DNA from: Tenodera sinensis
Lineage: Eukaryota; Arthropoda; Insecta; Mantodea; Mantidae
Reading direction: 5' to 3'
Length of the DNA stretch: 64,000 nt
Assembly (NCBI GenBank): GCA_030765045.1
Contig: CM060964.1
Location: forward strand, 281,652,502-281,716,501
How positions within the stretch are numbered: the first letter of the stretch is position 1; each line of letters begins with the position of its first letter. Positions 1 to 11,875 of the stretch are shown here, one piece after another. The notes below the pieces were generated by a model that was given only the letters and a program-made list of their open reading frames with translations, did no database searches and was not told the origin of the DNA. The position numbers and the translations under genes were made by a program.

Positions 1-441
1 AGTTTGTGTATGAAGTGATGAAGTGTTGAAGAGGTCAAAACTACTAAAGAGAATGAATATTTTTATAAACAAAGATTTGTCAATGGAATAGTGAAAATTG
101 AAGAAAAAATTGTTACAACAAATGAAAATGGCAAAAATGGAAGGGAAGCAAGCATATATCCGAAATCTACGACCTTTCCTCTTTGTTAGGAAATCCCTGA
201 GGAAAGTAATAAAACATACATGGTTTAGAAGGAAAAATGCTTTTTCTGGGTAATAATTGAAGATAAACAGATTAAGGACAATATTATATGCTTAGAGATA
301 GTATATAATCCACCGGCAACCTCACAGTACCATATGCGATAATGCGTTCTTTAGAACATGACAGAAATTTTAAGGGAGAAACACGAGTCTATGGAGCTTA
401 TAACAATGGGAGACTACAAGGTTAGGGGAGAGTGATGTGAA

Positions 442-919
442 TGTTGTTGTTACCTAATGCTCGATTTCTGACAATGAAGTCATTATAACCTTCTTGCTCT
501 ACAATATTTTTCACTGATGGATAGGGCGCTAGAAGTGGATGGGCATATTTGAAGGTGGTCTTGATCCATTTCCTCTTGCAGATCACAGAGGACAGAGTGG
601 TGAAGAATATATCCCAATTCTGTTTAAATGTTTTGCCAGACAATCATGTCCTGTAATCAACCTGAAGGTTGCAACTGCTGTTTTTCAAGGATACTCAGGA
701 ATTACTGTTTGAATGTTTGGTAGTTCCCATCTTTTATTCTTTGATTTTTCATAGTAATACTTTCCAATAATTTTTTTGAATGCAGAGTTGACTAATCTTT
801 TAGCTGCATAAAATGGTAGGTTAACTATAGATTTCTGTACACTGCTGATACCCTTTTCTGCAAGAAAATCAGCTGTCATTACCACTCAGCCCACAGTGAG
901 CTGGTATCCATTGGACTAT
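442..919 (-). mobile_element. LINE family A, 3' fragment (RNase H C-terminal part and zinc-knuckle-like tail)
   Basis: On the minus strand this reads, with frameshifts, from IPAHCGLSG through DFLAEKGISSVQKSIVNLPF and KSKNKRWELPNIQTVIP into the Cys-containing C-terminal region and a short 3' tail of GTT/AAC repeats. The same protein is encoded at 34472-35188. The element is a non-LTR retrotransposon with a C-terminal RNase H domain, as found in the I, LOA, Nimb and R1 groups. The copy is 5'-truncated and has lost its frame in the C-terminal part. Confidence 0.8.
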
Positions 920-1974
920 AGGGAGCACGAAATAAGAAGGCACATGAGTAGCTCCAATCCCTACTCAGCCATGGAGCGCTGTTGCCGGCTCATATCACTA
1001 TGCAAAAGAAAGAGAGGGGAGATATGCACGTGAGCGTTACCGGTAGACAGCAGCAAGGATGGTGAAAGATTGCAAGGTGCACATTTAAAACCTGTCATAA
1101 CAATTTCAATCTCTTTAAAATGAGACAATAGGCTCTAATCGTGTAATTTGCTTCAAATATAAATTCCTCACCTAAGCAGATAATTTTCATTTGCAATCTA
1201 ATGTTTCAACGGAGTTCATATCTTTCAATAAATAGGCGATAAAACATTACAATGTTGAGTTTTTAAATTGTTTATTATATCCGATTCTCTAGGAACATTT
1301 TTGTGTAAATATTTATGTTATCGGAGTGAAAATGAGAGAGTTACGTAACAATTTAAATCAATCTAAACGGATGTCGTAGTTGCGCAATTTAGGGCATTTT
1401 CTGATAGGTATTTCTCACATTTTTCTCAATTTTTCTAAGTGTCTATACAGAGTTTCTGCACATATGTTAATCAGTTTCTATATTAGGTATTCTAAGTGAA
1501 AATCTACATAATTAAGCAACAAATGCCTAAGCACAATTTCAAGGCACATTTTATGAGTAATATTCCAATGTGGCCTTCTCGGCTGTATATTTTAGACATT
1601 TCAGCACTTAAAATGTTCCTTACGATGCAATTTGTAAGTTAACAGAGCGAAGCTTCGGAAATAGTTTCCCCAATATCTGCCAACCAGAATTTGCAATGCA
1701 GTTATTAACATAAGGCAAGTATGTTAGGCTAACATCTCATCAAAGTTTATATTATATTACATATAGCAAAAGCGGAAACTCGCCATTGAATAAAATATTT
1801 TTTTAAACCAGCTGTGTGAAGACTATTTTTAGCAAACTTATTTTATAGCTCAGTAAGAAACATCAATATGCAGTGTTGATTAAAAATTGTGAACATTGTA
1901 TCGCAAAGAGAATTTGCCATAAAATAGCTTACATTTTTGGTTTAAAACACGTAATCCAGGAATGACTAAACATA

Positions 1975-2655
1975 CCGTATTTTATCGCATAAGGCCCCCC
2001 CCCTCCCTCGCATATTTCCCACCCCTGTGATTTTTCACCACTAAAAAATATTTACCTATTAAACATCGCAGAATTCCCCCCTCCTGGTTCGTTCTTATTG
2101 AAGCGGCCTTCAAATGACTTGATAATGGACAACAATCGATGCAGCGCTTGCCACAAAAATACTCGTATAGCCATTGTCATAACGTATTGTAAAATTCAAA
2201 TGTGAAGTTACACAAGTGTTTGTTTCTAAGTCAATTTCTTACAAGTCGTCATATTGTTAAAAAGAGTTTTAAAAAACCTAGTATTTGTTGTGCCATTAAC
2301 GGTTCTGACGACATGTTGTGGAATAGTGAAAATGAAGATGTGTTATCTGAGCCAGATATAAATGAAAAAAGTGATGATAGTGACAGAAGTGAGACCGCAG
2401 AATAGTCGAGAAAAGAAACAATGAAACAGTACATTTTAGGCCCAATGAAACTATGGTATGTATCCAGTTCATTCACAAATTACTGTATACCTATATAACT
2501 TTTACATAATACTACATGGTTTCCCTTCCTTTCTGAATTCCTAGAAGCACCCCCAGCATAATTCCCTCCCCAGTGTTTTCAAGCAAATTATTCGAGGGAA
2601 GAAAGAAAAAAAAGAAAAAAAAAGGGGGCGGGGGGAATTACGCGATAAAATACGG
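1975..2655. mobile_element. TA-flanked DNA element with CCGTATTTTATCGC inverted ends
   Basis: The ends are inverted copies of CCGTATTTTATCGC, each followed inward by A/G/C-rich sequence with runs of C (left) or G (right). TA dinucleotides flank both sides (1973-1974, 2656-2657), as expected for Tc1/mariner/pogo-type insertion. Inside, a short open frame on the plus strand (2202-2402) encodes an acidic SENEDVLSEPDINEKSDDSD segment, possibly a transposase remnant. No catalytic domain is visible, so this is a non-autonomous derivative. Confidence 0.65.
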
Positions 2656-2963
2656 TATATGCACCAAGCTTTGAAGCCCACTTCTTTATACAGATTCAGC
2701 ACTACATCTTTCTGAAAGTCGTCCAGATTTGAAATCCGTTTTTCTGTCTTATGCTGTTTTCTGGGGGATATAAACAAGGGCCGCCCGGATTCAGAAGTGG
2801 TTATTTTACCTTGTTGCACTAAGCGCGACAATGAATGTTCACTTACATTGCATGCTTTAGCTGTTGGCGTCCGGGTCTGTTTAAATACAATGTTCGCACG
2901 CACTTCTGCTGAGGACAATTCCTTTAAAAAAAGTGTAAACACTGAAAATAATAGCCTGCGCAT
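2656..2963 (-). pseudogene. Transposase N-terminal helix-turn-helix fragment
   Basis: The minus strand encodes KQTRTPTAKACNVSEHSLSR, then a GRPLFISPRK segment and LDDFQKDVV. This resembles the N-terminal helix-turn-helix and linker of transposases common in insect genomes, where ISPRK is followed by a DDF-containing DNA-binding segment. The catalytic part is missing: the TA-flanked element at 1975-2655 interrupts the frame and nothing continues left of it. The family name is uncertain. Confidence 0.5.
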
Positions 2964-3510
2964 CTGAATGCAATACTTTTCCTTTCGATTTACTTGTCTG
3001 TAAGCCGCTTGTACCAGATTTTGTTAATGCCATATTTCTTAGCAACAAAACGAGTTACAGTAATTATAAGACACAGGTAACACTGTGACACTATGTCAGA
3101 CATGGAACACACATACGAATAAACTAGATTCCTTTTCCTTTCCTGCAGACATCTGCTTGAGAAGAAAGATATTTGAGACGATAAATAAACAATCATTATG
3201 CAATACAAGTGTCGTTTGCTATCGCTGAGCGCAGCGTTTCTTCAATCACTCATATCTTGGGATACAGGCCACCTAAAATTTTGCTTCTTGGACAGTCAGC
3301 TTCAACATTTCTAGCTCTTTGCAATGGAATTCTTTGTAATAGTGAGCCATTGCTGGATTTGATGAGCACAAAGAGAAAAGTGAAAAGCAAATATTGCGCT
3401 AGACAGCGTGTGCCGAACTGGGCAACATCGCTTCTCTAGGATTGGCTACTTGCTCTCACACACCTTCTTCTAGCTCCGCCTCATGTGCCTTCTTATTCCA
3501 TACGGCTTAT

Positions 3511-4186
3511 AGGTGTTTTTGAAGTGCTGTTAGATGGGTAAGAATTTTTCCACATTCTATAATTGTTTGGTTTTTTAGCGACAACTTGGAAGTAATTGCT
3601 ATAATTGCTGCCCTAGAATGTGAGAGAATAACTGCTTGATGAAAATGTGAAATTCTATACAAAAGATTTTGTAGGGCCATTCGAATTGCTTCAATTTCTC
3701 CATCAAAGTTTGTAGTTCCATAACTTAAAGATTTGCAATAGGAAAAGAGGTGACAAGTGACTCCAGCCCCTGCTCCACCTCGGTTTGATATCAGTGATCC
3801 ATCAGTATAAACATGGAGCCATTCATGTTCCAAAAATCTAGTATGGATTGTCTCTAATGCCAATTTTAGAACACTAGTTGGAGTATCACTTTTCTTAACT
3901 TCTTCTGTCTGGTGTAAATAATATGTGATGTCTAATGTTTGTGTCGGATTGACTTTATATATGAAGTTTTCCTTTGAGTTAGGAAGGTATACATTCTTCT
4001 TGATGTCTTGAATTTTGGAAAGAAAGTTCTCCTGAGTCTTTAGTGTATGTGTAAAATTTCTCTTGTTCCATGTATTGAATGGGAGTCTGATCAACTTTTC
4101 GTGTTGAATAAGAGCTGCTTTTTCTATTTCATATCCAATGGGGCATTGGTTGGATAGTATTTCCATAGCTGTTATTGGTGTGGTTT
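3511..4186 (-). mobile_element. LINE family A, RNase H domain fragment
   Basis: The minus strand encodes an in-frame segment with HVYTDGSLISNRGGAGAGVT, DGEIEAIRMALQNL and ILSHSRAAI. These are the first three RNase H motif blocks, but the third carries His where family A has Asp (SDSR at 34.7 kb). It aligns residue for residue with the copy at 34472-35188. The fragment lacks the reverse transcriptase and the extreme C-terminus. Its upstream end abuts the tRNA-derived SINE, with which it makes an accidental continuous frame. Confidence 0.82.
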
Positions 4187-4325
4187 TCTTCTCCGGAGAA
4201 CCCGGAGAAAACCTGCACAGATGCCGCTTCGTCCACCATGAATAGCACATGCGATTCCCTGGAATCGAACCTGGGCCACCTAGGTGGTAGATGAGTGATC
4301 CAACCACTGAGCCACGCCACCGCCG
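4187..4325 (-). mobile_element. tRNA-derived SINE
   Basis: On the minus strand an A-box-like TGGCTCAGTGG and a B box GGTTCGATTCC are spaced as in a tRNA gene, followed by a non-tRNA body with GTGCAGGTTTTCTCCGGG. The 3' end abuts LINE family A sequence without a poly(A) tail. The tRNA part lacks a convincing acceptor stem, so it is a retroposon rather than a functional tRNA gene. Confidence 0.65.
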
Positions 4326-5560
4326 CAAGTGAATACTTTAGAGATCTTAACTGGCAACTATGGTGAAGATATTGAAGGAGATTTTACTTTTGTCAGCAAG
4401 AACATTCAAAGTATTCTAGATTACGTATGATGGCCTGTTAATATGGGTCATTTGCTAAATAATTTTAAAATATTAAATTTTGTATCAAATAGTAGTCACT
4501 TCCCACTGATAGTGGAAATTCAAATTGAATTAGAGGGTATAGAAGAAAATATAAGGGGAGGGGAAAAGAACGTCGTAGAGCATGTGGCCTTTAAATGAAA
4601 GGAAGAATTGAAAAATCAATTTATATAACTATTAGAATGTAATAAGTCTGCCAACAAGGAATTAGATTTATGTTAGAAAGCCACAAAATAGAGAAAGCAT
4701 CAAATATAATGAACACATTAATTCAGAAAGCAGGAGAAGGGATGAAGGGAAGGGGAGGAAGTAAGAAGGGGGAAGAATGGTATGATAGTGAATGCAAAAT
4801 AGCAAAAGAAGTGGTAAAAGAATATTTAGTAAAATGGAGGGAGGTAGGAGATAACCTAACAAAGCAAGAGTACTTAAATAGTAGACATTTATATAATGGA
4901 TTGCTGGAAGATAAAAAAACAGGAGTGAAGGAAAAAGAATGAGAATACTATGATTAGAATTCTGAATGAAAATAATGTTTGCAAGGTTTGGAAAACGTTA
5001 AAATCAACATATGACATGTTACCAAACCGAAGGTTATACCAGATGAATGGATGGCGTATTTCAAAATGCTAATTGGGGAGGGCTGGGGTCTTTAATGCAA
5101 AGCCAAGGTTGGACTTTGGAATGAGTGTCATAGAAATATTGGATAGTGAAGTAAGGGATGAAGAGGTAGTCGAACATGTTAAACTGATGAAAAAAAAAAG
5201 CACCAGAAATAGATGGAATCCCACCAGAATTCATGAAGGAATGGTATAGTGATATTAACAGAACTAAATTACTCATTAATATGTTTAACTCAATTAAAGA
5301 GAAGGGATATATACCAGAACAATGGAGGAAAGCAATAATCCACCCAATTTACAAAGGCAAGGAGAGCACAGATAATCCCAATAATTATAAGGGCACTATT
5401 GTCAAATTCAGGAAAAATATTTACAGGAATTTTATCTCATGGATTACAGAAATGGGTAGAGGAGTCTAGTATTTTATCTGAATTTCAAATGGGGTATCAC
5501 ATGGGAAGAACTGCAGATAATTTATTCATAACAAAAACATTAGTGGACAAATATGTAAGG
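4326..5560 (+). mobile_element. LINE family C, segment 1 (endonuclease end and first part of RT)
   Basis: With several frameshifts and stops, the plus strand encodes an endonuclease C-terminal region (TGNYGEDIEGDFTFVSKN, SILDYV, SSHFPLIVEI) followed by the start of a reverse transcriptase (GYIPEQWRKAIIHPIYKGK, then a PNNYKG block and ADNLFITKTLVDKY). These are standard blocks of non-LTR retrotransposons. The frame resumes at 6819 after an insertion and at 9712 after the hAT element. A second, reverse-oriented copy lies at about 29945-36060. Confidence 0.75.
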
Positions 5561-6818
5561 GGAGACGGTGGCTGACTTGTCACTGGTGTATTTGTAAATC
5601 CGCGTCTCTTACATTTTTTGTTACATTTCAATGAAATCTGGTACAGTTACTTAGAGAGGCCCAACACACTTTAAGTAATTTTTGCAGAATTTTTAAGAAA
5701 TTATTAGTGCTTTGAGAGAATTTTGAATTTTTTATTACATTGTTATTTTCCAGTACACTTCATTATTTTGAGGCAAAATTTTCTTATCTTTTGCATAGTA
5801 ACATAATCTACACTAACATATATACATTTAAGTGCAGTAACTTTTTGATACATTTTTCCAATTATTTTACACAATTTTTTTTATTTTAACATTTTTTTTA
5901 AGAAAAATTTTCCATATACTTTCAACCATAAAGCTGTTCATACTCTGTAGACTAAAATTCTGTTCCAGTTAAATGTTGCTTATCATTACAGGAATGAGTG
6001 TGCAAAATTTCAACAAAATCCTTCCAGTAGTTTCTGATAAATGTGTTCCTAAAGGATGAAAATTTTAAACTGGAGAAAAACCAATTTAAATTTTGGATGA
6101 AAATGTCCTTTATCATCCTTTATCCTTTAGCTAAAACTGTCCATATCCATATTCTTCTTGATCATCTGCAGCTCTTTTAGCTCCTCTGTTTCTTTGTCTA
6201 GAAATTCTAGATCTACAATTCTGAAGTCTGTATTTCCATCCTGTTTTGCATCTCCTGGCACAATACTTGATCCAAGTTTTATTTTAGATATACTTGGAGA
6301 AAAGCTTATATTTTCATCTGCAGGCCCAACCCTAACCTCAAGGTCTTTCTGCCTCATATTGTTAATATGGGACTCACCATACCTTTTAAATACTTTACCA
6401 GGTCTTAGCATTGTAAGAAAGGTCCAGTACAACCCACTTTGCACAAAGAATGACACGATAACTCAAATTTTTACTAAAATTGCAATCAACAGCACAAATT
6501 TGTTTATGAAGCTCCAGAGCCTTTTATACAACACTGTTGTGACAACAAAATTACTTGTGCAACTGCACAAACAAATTTCAGCCCTCCAAACCTAAAGTTT
6601 TAAGGTTCAAAAGGCAAAATTGAGCAAGAAAACTCATTGCTCCACTAAAAATCTTAAAAAGTGGGCATGGCTCATTACATTGTTTAGGATTATAATTTTT
6701 TATAGCATTTGTAGTTCGAATTTAAAAGTAAATCTTTGGGAAAATAATCCCAACTATATGTACTTTCAAACAGGCAAATAAAAATATTCTGATTTTTTCA
6801 TAATTTCTGCCCTTAAAG
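5561..6818. mobile_element. Unidentified 1.26 kb insertion inside LINE family C
   Basis: Family C coding sequence stops after a VDKYVR-coding segment and resumes as RGKLYIAFIDLE at 6825. The intervening sequence is therefore an insertion; AAGG beside both ends could be a target duplication. It is T-rich. A 109-codon minus frame (6127-6456) encodes NNMRQKDLEVRVGPADENIS and an acidic C-terminus, which I do not recognise. The ends show no clear inverted repeat. Confidence 0.5.
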
Positions 6819-6923
6819 GAAAAAAGAGGGAAACTGTACATTGCATTCATAGACCTTGAACCGTATGACAGAATACCTGCTATGGTATAAACTCTTAAGC
6901 AAGGGTGTAAGTTATATGGTGAG
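6819..6923 (+). mobile_element. LINE family C, segment 2 (RT motif A region)
   Basis: About 100 bp encode RGKLYIAFIDLEPYDR and an SKGVSYMV-like segment, the reverse transcriptase block around the first catalytic Asp (FIDLE). The block is cut by the hAT element immediately after ATGGTGAG, and the remainder continues at 9712. Confidence 0.75.
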
Positions 6924-9703
6924 CAGGCGCGGTTCTACCTTAAGGGCACATGGTCACGTGCCCCTCCTTTAAAATCAGAATTAAATTTCACGTTAAAATC
7001 AGTAATTTATTCAAAATTAGCGCTTCCTTAAAAGCATGCCAGTTACACCCATTGATTACTAGTTTGTATACTCTTTGGTTGTACCAGTTGTATTGAAACT
7101 TGGCAACATGGCTGGGGTCACATTCTCAGTGTGACTGCTTCAGCTTACTGCTGGCCAATTGCAGCTTGCCATCTTCGTGCGCTTCTGGGTACCGGGTGGG
7201 GGGAGAAACGCGAGAATAACACTACGCCGGGTCACATAATTCGTGTGACGTTGATGTGAACAAGACACTTTCCTGGTAAAAGTTAGGATTTTGGTCACTA
7301 GATGAATGCTAGCAGTAGAGCAGAGACATCTATTCTAGTGGAACTAGTTCTCATTTTGCACACTTCTGTGGTATACATAGCAGCACGTAACAGGAAGGTT
7401 TTCGGTTTTCACGCTAATTTACAAGCATCAGGCTTGTATTTCTTTAGTTTACGTGGGTCTGTTGGTTAAGTAGTTTTCTCAGGAATGAGTTAATCTAGTT
7501 TTAAGTATTCCTATGAGAATATTACAATGAATACAATTAAATATTTGCAGAGTAAGAACTTAACATACGAGGATCGACTGTCAGCAAAGCAGTTAGGTCC
7601 ACCAAGACCAGACCTCAATATTGAACATGTATATAAGGATAAACATAGAACGTACAATAGAAAATTCAACAAATCATTTTATGAAAAATGGGAATGGAGC
7701 TGGGGGTGTTCAGAAAAAATGCATTGTTTTGTTTTCCATGTCTTTTGTTCGGTGGTGACGAAATCTGGACCAAAAGTGGTATTAAAGACCTCAAACATTT
7801 GTCTGAAAAGTGTAAAAAACATGGAATGTCTAAAAGTCATTTAAATAATGAAACAAATTTAGCAGTCTTGGGAACCTGAATATCAGAGCACAGCTTGATG
7901 ATGCGTACAGAACATCTATACGTAAACACAATGAGCTCGTTGAAAAGAATAGGTACATTCTATCGCGCATAGTCGACGCAATTCAATTCTGTGGGGAATT
8001 TGAATTAGGCTTGCGTGGTCATGACGAGACAGAGGAGTCTGATAATCCAGGTGTTTTCAGAGGTCTCATTAATTATACTGCAGCCCTGGACAGTGTTTTA
8101 AAGGACCATTTAGAACTCGGCAGTATTCAAAGGAACGTCGAAGACCATCCAAAATGAACTTTTAGATGCCATTCTGACAGTATGCCGGGAAAATATCATC
8201 AATGAAATTAGTTCCGAAGAATTTCTCTCCATTCAGGCTGATGAAACGACCGATAATTCATGCACAACCCAAATGTCATTAATTTTAAGATTTCAAAGAG
8301 AAGGCAGAATAGTTGAAAGATTTTGGGGTTTTTTTGCAGTTAATGATAGGAGTGCTCGAGGATTAGCTGCAATAATTTTAGACCAGTTACGTGAACTAGG
8401 TGTCGATAAAACTCCAGAAAAGCTTGTATGCCAAACATTTGATGGAGCTTCTGTCATGAGTGGAGAAAGGGGTGGAGTGCGTTCCCTGATAAAAGAGAAA
8501 TATCCACGGGCAAATTTTATTCATTGTTACGCACATCAAGGGAATTTGATTCTGCAGAATGCCACTTCATCATCTTCACACAGCAGGATATTTTTTCAAG
8601 ATCTCCAAGGCATTGGAACATTCTTCTCAAGGTCTCCAAAGATTTCTTAGTAGACTTCGTCCAAAGAAAGATTGGTTCTGTCCCACCAACAAGATGGTAT
8701 TTTCAACACAGAACTGTAAATACTGTGTTTGAACATAAAGAAAATCTGATGAAATGTTTCGAACACATTAGAGACACTGAACTAAACGACAAAAAGGCTT
8801 CTGGCCAAGCTGCAGGATTTATTCGCACCTTAAGAGACTCTCAGTTCTCATTCTGGCTGCCTTTCTACCATAAGGTTATGCCTCATGTTGCTATCTTCTT
8901 TGACTGCATTCAACAAAAGGATATAGATGCCGTTAAAATGAAAGATTTCATCAGCAAGTTTGTCAAAGCGATAGCGAATGTCCGAAAACAATATGAAGAG
9001 ATTGGAATCCCTTTAAATGAGCCCATGTCAAAAAGGCGACATATTGATAATGGAGATGACCATATATCTGCTATCGAAGTTTGTGACAGGATTGTGACAC
9101 ATATCGAAGACAGATTTCAGTTTGCAGATGATTTGTGCGCATCTAAATTATTTTTTGTGGGCCAGTTTTCAAGTATAGTGCTGTTTTTCCTGAAAATGAC
9201 TTTCAAACTACTTTAAAACTTTATCCAACCATAAATGGTCCGAAACTGAAATCCGAACTGGAGATATTATATGGACGCGAAGATTTCCGTACAGCCTCCG
9301 GCGCGGCCGCGCTTCTGCAGTTTTTCCTCGACAATAATATGTTGCGTACATTTTCTGAGTGTGTGACAGTGTTGAAGATAATAGTCACAATCCCGATGAC
9401 GACTGTGGAGGCTGAAAGGTCATTTTCAACATTAAATAGAATAAAGACTTTCTTGCGCAGTTCAATGGGAAATGACAGATTGAACGCTTTAGCTATGCTG
9501 CCAATTGAAAAGAAAATGATACACAACATCCCGGAATTCAACAAGAAAGTGATTGAAGAATTTGCTGCAGTAAAGATGCAGTAAAGAACAGGAGGATGGA
9601 ATTCATATACCGAAAATAAATACAAGGTAAGATTTTATTTTTTGCATGATTACAATTAATTTTACTGTGCCCCACCTTTGTCGAACTTCACGAGCCGCCA
9701 CTG
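6924..9703 (+). mobile_element. hAT transposon, near-complete, with 8-bp TSD
   Basis: The element starts CAGGCGCGG and ends in the inverted CCGCCACTG, and is flanked by the perfect 8-bp duplication ATGGTGAG (6916-6923 and 9704-9711), the diagnostic hAT target size. Removing it and one duplicate rejoins the LINE family C reverse transcriptase frame. Family C is therefore older than this insertion. Confidence 0.92.
7527..9584 (+). pseudogene. hAT transposase (TTF-zinc-finger/DUF4371 type), frameshifted
   Basis: Across several frames the region encodes an N-terminal TTF-type zinc-finger segment (KWEW, CFPCLLFGG), a central DUF4371-like core with SIQADETTDN and CQTFDGASVMSG holding candidate catalytic Asp residues, an FIHCYAHQGNLIL block, and a C-terminal hAT dimerisation region with VEAERSFSTLNRIKTFLRS. 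This is the order in ZMYM1-like hAT transposases. Frame changes near 7690, 8140, 8550 and 9210 and a stop near 7878 show it is inactive. It would have acted in the nucleus on the element ends. Confidence 0.85.
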
Positions 9704-9711
9704 ATGGTGAG

Positions 9712-11193
9712 TATCCTTAAAGCCCTATACAAGGAGAATACCTTTGGTGTGAGAGTAGAGGAGGGATAGGTAACAGAGGAAATAATTCAAAAGAAGGGAC
9801 TATGACAAGGATGTAAACTAAGTCCAGTGCTATTCAATCTGTTTATAGATGATACTCTAACCGAGATAGAAAAAAATAATTTTTTGCCAGTAATAAATAA
9901 TGTGACAATTCCGGGATTACTATTTGCAGATTTAGTAGTAAACAAAACTAAGTAGTAAACCAGGATAAGACTCAAATATTAGTAATCACAGCAGGCGTAA
10001 AATTGAGTAAATTTGAAAAGTGGAAGAAAGGGAACCAAGAGTATAAAGTGGTTAGAATTGTACATATTTAAGAGTCACAGTGGATGGGGGGAGAATGGGA
10101 GAAACAGAAGAAGTTTGCTTTTGCTAAAGGGAAAGGAGCATTGACAGAAGTTAGAGGGCGCAAATACAGAATACTGGATATAAATGTCAGGTGGCTAGAA
10201 AAAATATACTACAGGGTAGTGGAAGCAAAAATGCTATATGGGAGTGAAATTTGGGGTCTGGAGGGTGGATGGGAAGCTCTGGATGCAGTACACGGGATTT
10301 TTTGTAGAGAAGTTTTGGGACTACCAAGCACCACAGCAAAGGAATTTGTTCAAATTGAAATGGGCAGAGTAGGAACGAAAGGTGTGATTGTAGAGAGAGC
10401 ACTTAATTTTGGTTTAGAATTCTAAATCTAGACGAAAAGTACCTGCGACAATGCTTAGAATAAGAAGAAAAGAGTTTAAAAGGTATTGGATGGTGCTACA
10501 GTATACAACCTGGAAAGCAATGGTATGGGAAAAATTTGCAGAATGAAGGAAAAAATGTAAAGGGTTTCTGGAAAGCAGTTAGGAGAAGATGGGAAGACAT
10601 GGAAATACAGTGTTTGGGGACATAGCTGGAAAAAGATAATTAGAATTGTATATTATAATCAAAAGAATATGGAAAAGAGAAGTATATATAAACAAACTAA
10701 AGAACAAAGAGAGGGTATAGCATGGGTGAGAGCAGGTGTGTGGATATTGAAGGGGATGAGAAAAGGATTTACACAGAAACAGTACCCAATATGCCGGGGA
10801 AAAGAAGATTTAGAGCACATATTTGAATGTAAAGGGACAGAGCTTTGAAGAAAAGAATGTATTAATGAGAAATGGCTTAAAATGGATAGGAAGGTAGCAT
10901 TAATTAACATTTTCAGCAGACTATAAAAACGCTGGAGATTTTTTAAATAAACTGAAAAAGGAATGGTATTTGTCACTAGAAAGAGAAGTAAACAAATTAA
11001 TATTTTAAAAGAAACATATGTAACTGGTAGAAGTTGTATAAGGATTATGGTAAGTTAACAGCCTGGGCTGAACACTTTACCATATTCCTTGTATATGTAA
11101 AGAAGCTTAGTACTAATAAATAAATAAATAAATAAATAAATAGCTAAATAAATAAATAGCTAAATAAATAAATAAAATAAATAAATAAAATAA
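9712..11193 (+). mobile_element. LINE family C, segment 3 (RT end, 3' region, TAAA-type tail)
   Basis: The frame resumes as SILKALYKENTFGVRVEEG and continues with GCKLSPVLFNLFIDD and a damaged catalytic box reading LLFADL, in which the second Asp of FADD is missing. Downstream are EILGL-like and Cys-rich C-terminal blocks (QYPICRGKEDLEHIFEC). The end is a simple (AAATA/TAAA)n tract at about 11118-11193, a typical non-LTR 3' tail. Frameshifts and stops show long decay. Confidence 0.78.
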
Positions 11194-11597
11194 AAATATA
11201 CATGTGAAAAGCTTGATCAGGTTTGAAAAACTAAATACCACTAATGGAAAACCACAGACTTTTGGTTTTCCCACCCGTTGACCTACACCTGGATGTAAAA
11301 ACCATCATGGATAACTAAATTAGTTGAAAGACCAATTTCTGCATTCAAACCATATAAGTGGAGTGGAGTGAGTGGAGTTTACAGCTAGATCATTTGGGCC
11401 TGAAAACCATATAAGCAGCTTTTATATATTTTTAATCAGGACTTCAAATATGTGATTTTTGATGTAATGTGATTTTTAAGGTTAAATTCTCGTATTTAGG
11501 TTCACTAAGTTTTTAAAACCAAATCTTGGATGATTTAGTACATTCATATTTTCATAAATTTACACTCACTTTGAAATAATGCTATCAGAGAACTTAC

Positions 11598-11875
11598 TTC
11601 TTTCTCTGGGGGTTGGATCATCTCGAGACATAGGGCGATCTCTGTCGCCACGGCCTGCAGCACCCCTACGAAGACTTCCAGAAGTGTCACCAGGCCGTCT
11701 GTCGCTGTCTTTTGGGCCACTGCGCCAATCACTACTTCCTCGGTCATCCTTCCGGCTCACTGGTGGTAGACCACGCCTGTCATCGCGCCTGTCATCACGC
11801 CTGTCATCACGCCTGTCATCACGTCTATCATCACGTCTATCATCACGTCTATCATCACGTCTATCATCACCACGC
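11598..11875 (-). CDS. eIF3a: eIF3a, internal exon 5 of 5 in window (DDRR repeats)
   Basis: After one base that completes an Arg codon, the exon encodes eight tandem DDRR units, then GLPPVSRKDDRGSSDWRSGP, a RRGAAGRGDRDRP segment and PTPRERS. The repeats come from eight 12-bp units at 11774-11869. The acceptor ACAG lies at 11876-11879. The donor GTAAGT starts at 11597, inside an otherwise open frame that would stop after ten further codons. I therefore end the exon at the donor, one base into a codon. The expected eIF3a C-terminus (a DGWTTVRR-like end in animals) was not found further left, so at least one exon appears to lie outside the window. Confidence 0.85.
11774..11869 (-). repeat. Coding 12-bp minisatellite (8 units) in eIF3a
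   Basis: Eight consecutive 12-bp units each encode DDRR. In coding orientation the first four are GATGATAGACGT and the last four are GATGACAGGCGT (the final unit has one synonymous change). The two blocks differ at synonymous sites only. Confidence 0.92.

Larger units (their letters stand above)
1..11597 (-). other. eIF3a intron, 5' part (at least 11.6 kb)
   Basis: This stretch follows the last visible exon donor. It holds LINE, SINE and DNA-transposon remnants listed separately. Positions 1-441, 920-1974, 2964-3510 and 11194-11597 have no coding potential or repeat that I can name, apart from a short motif shared with 21.4 kb. Confidence 0.6.
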
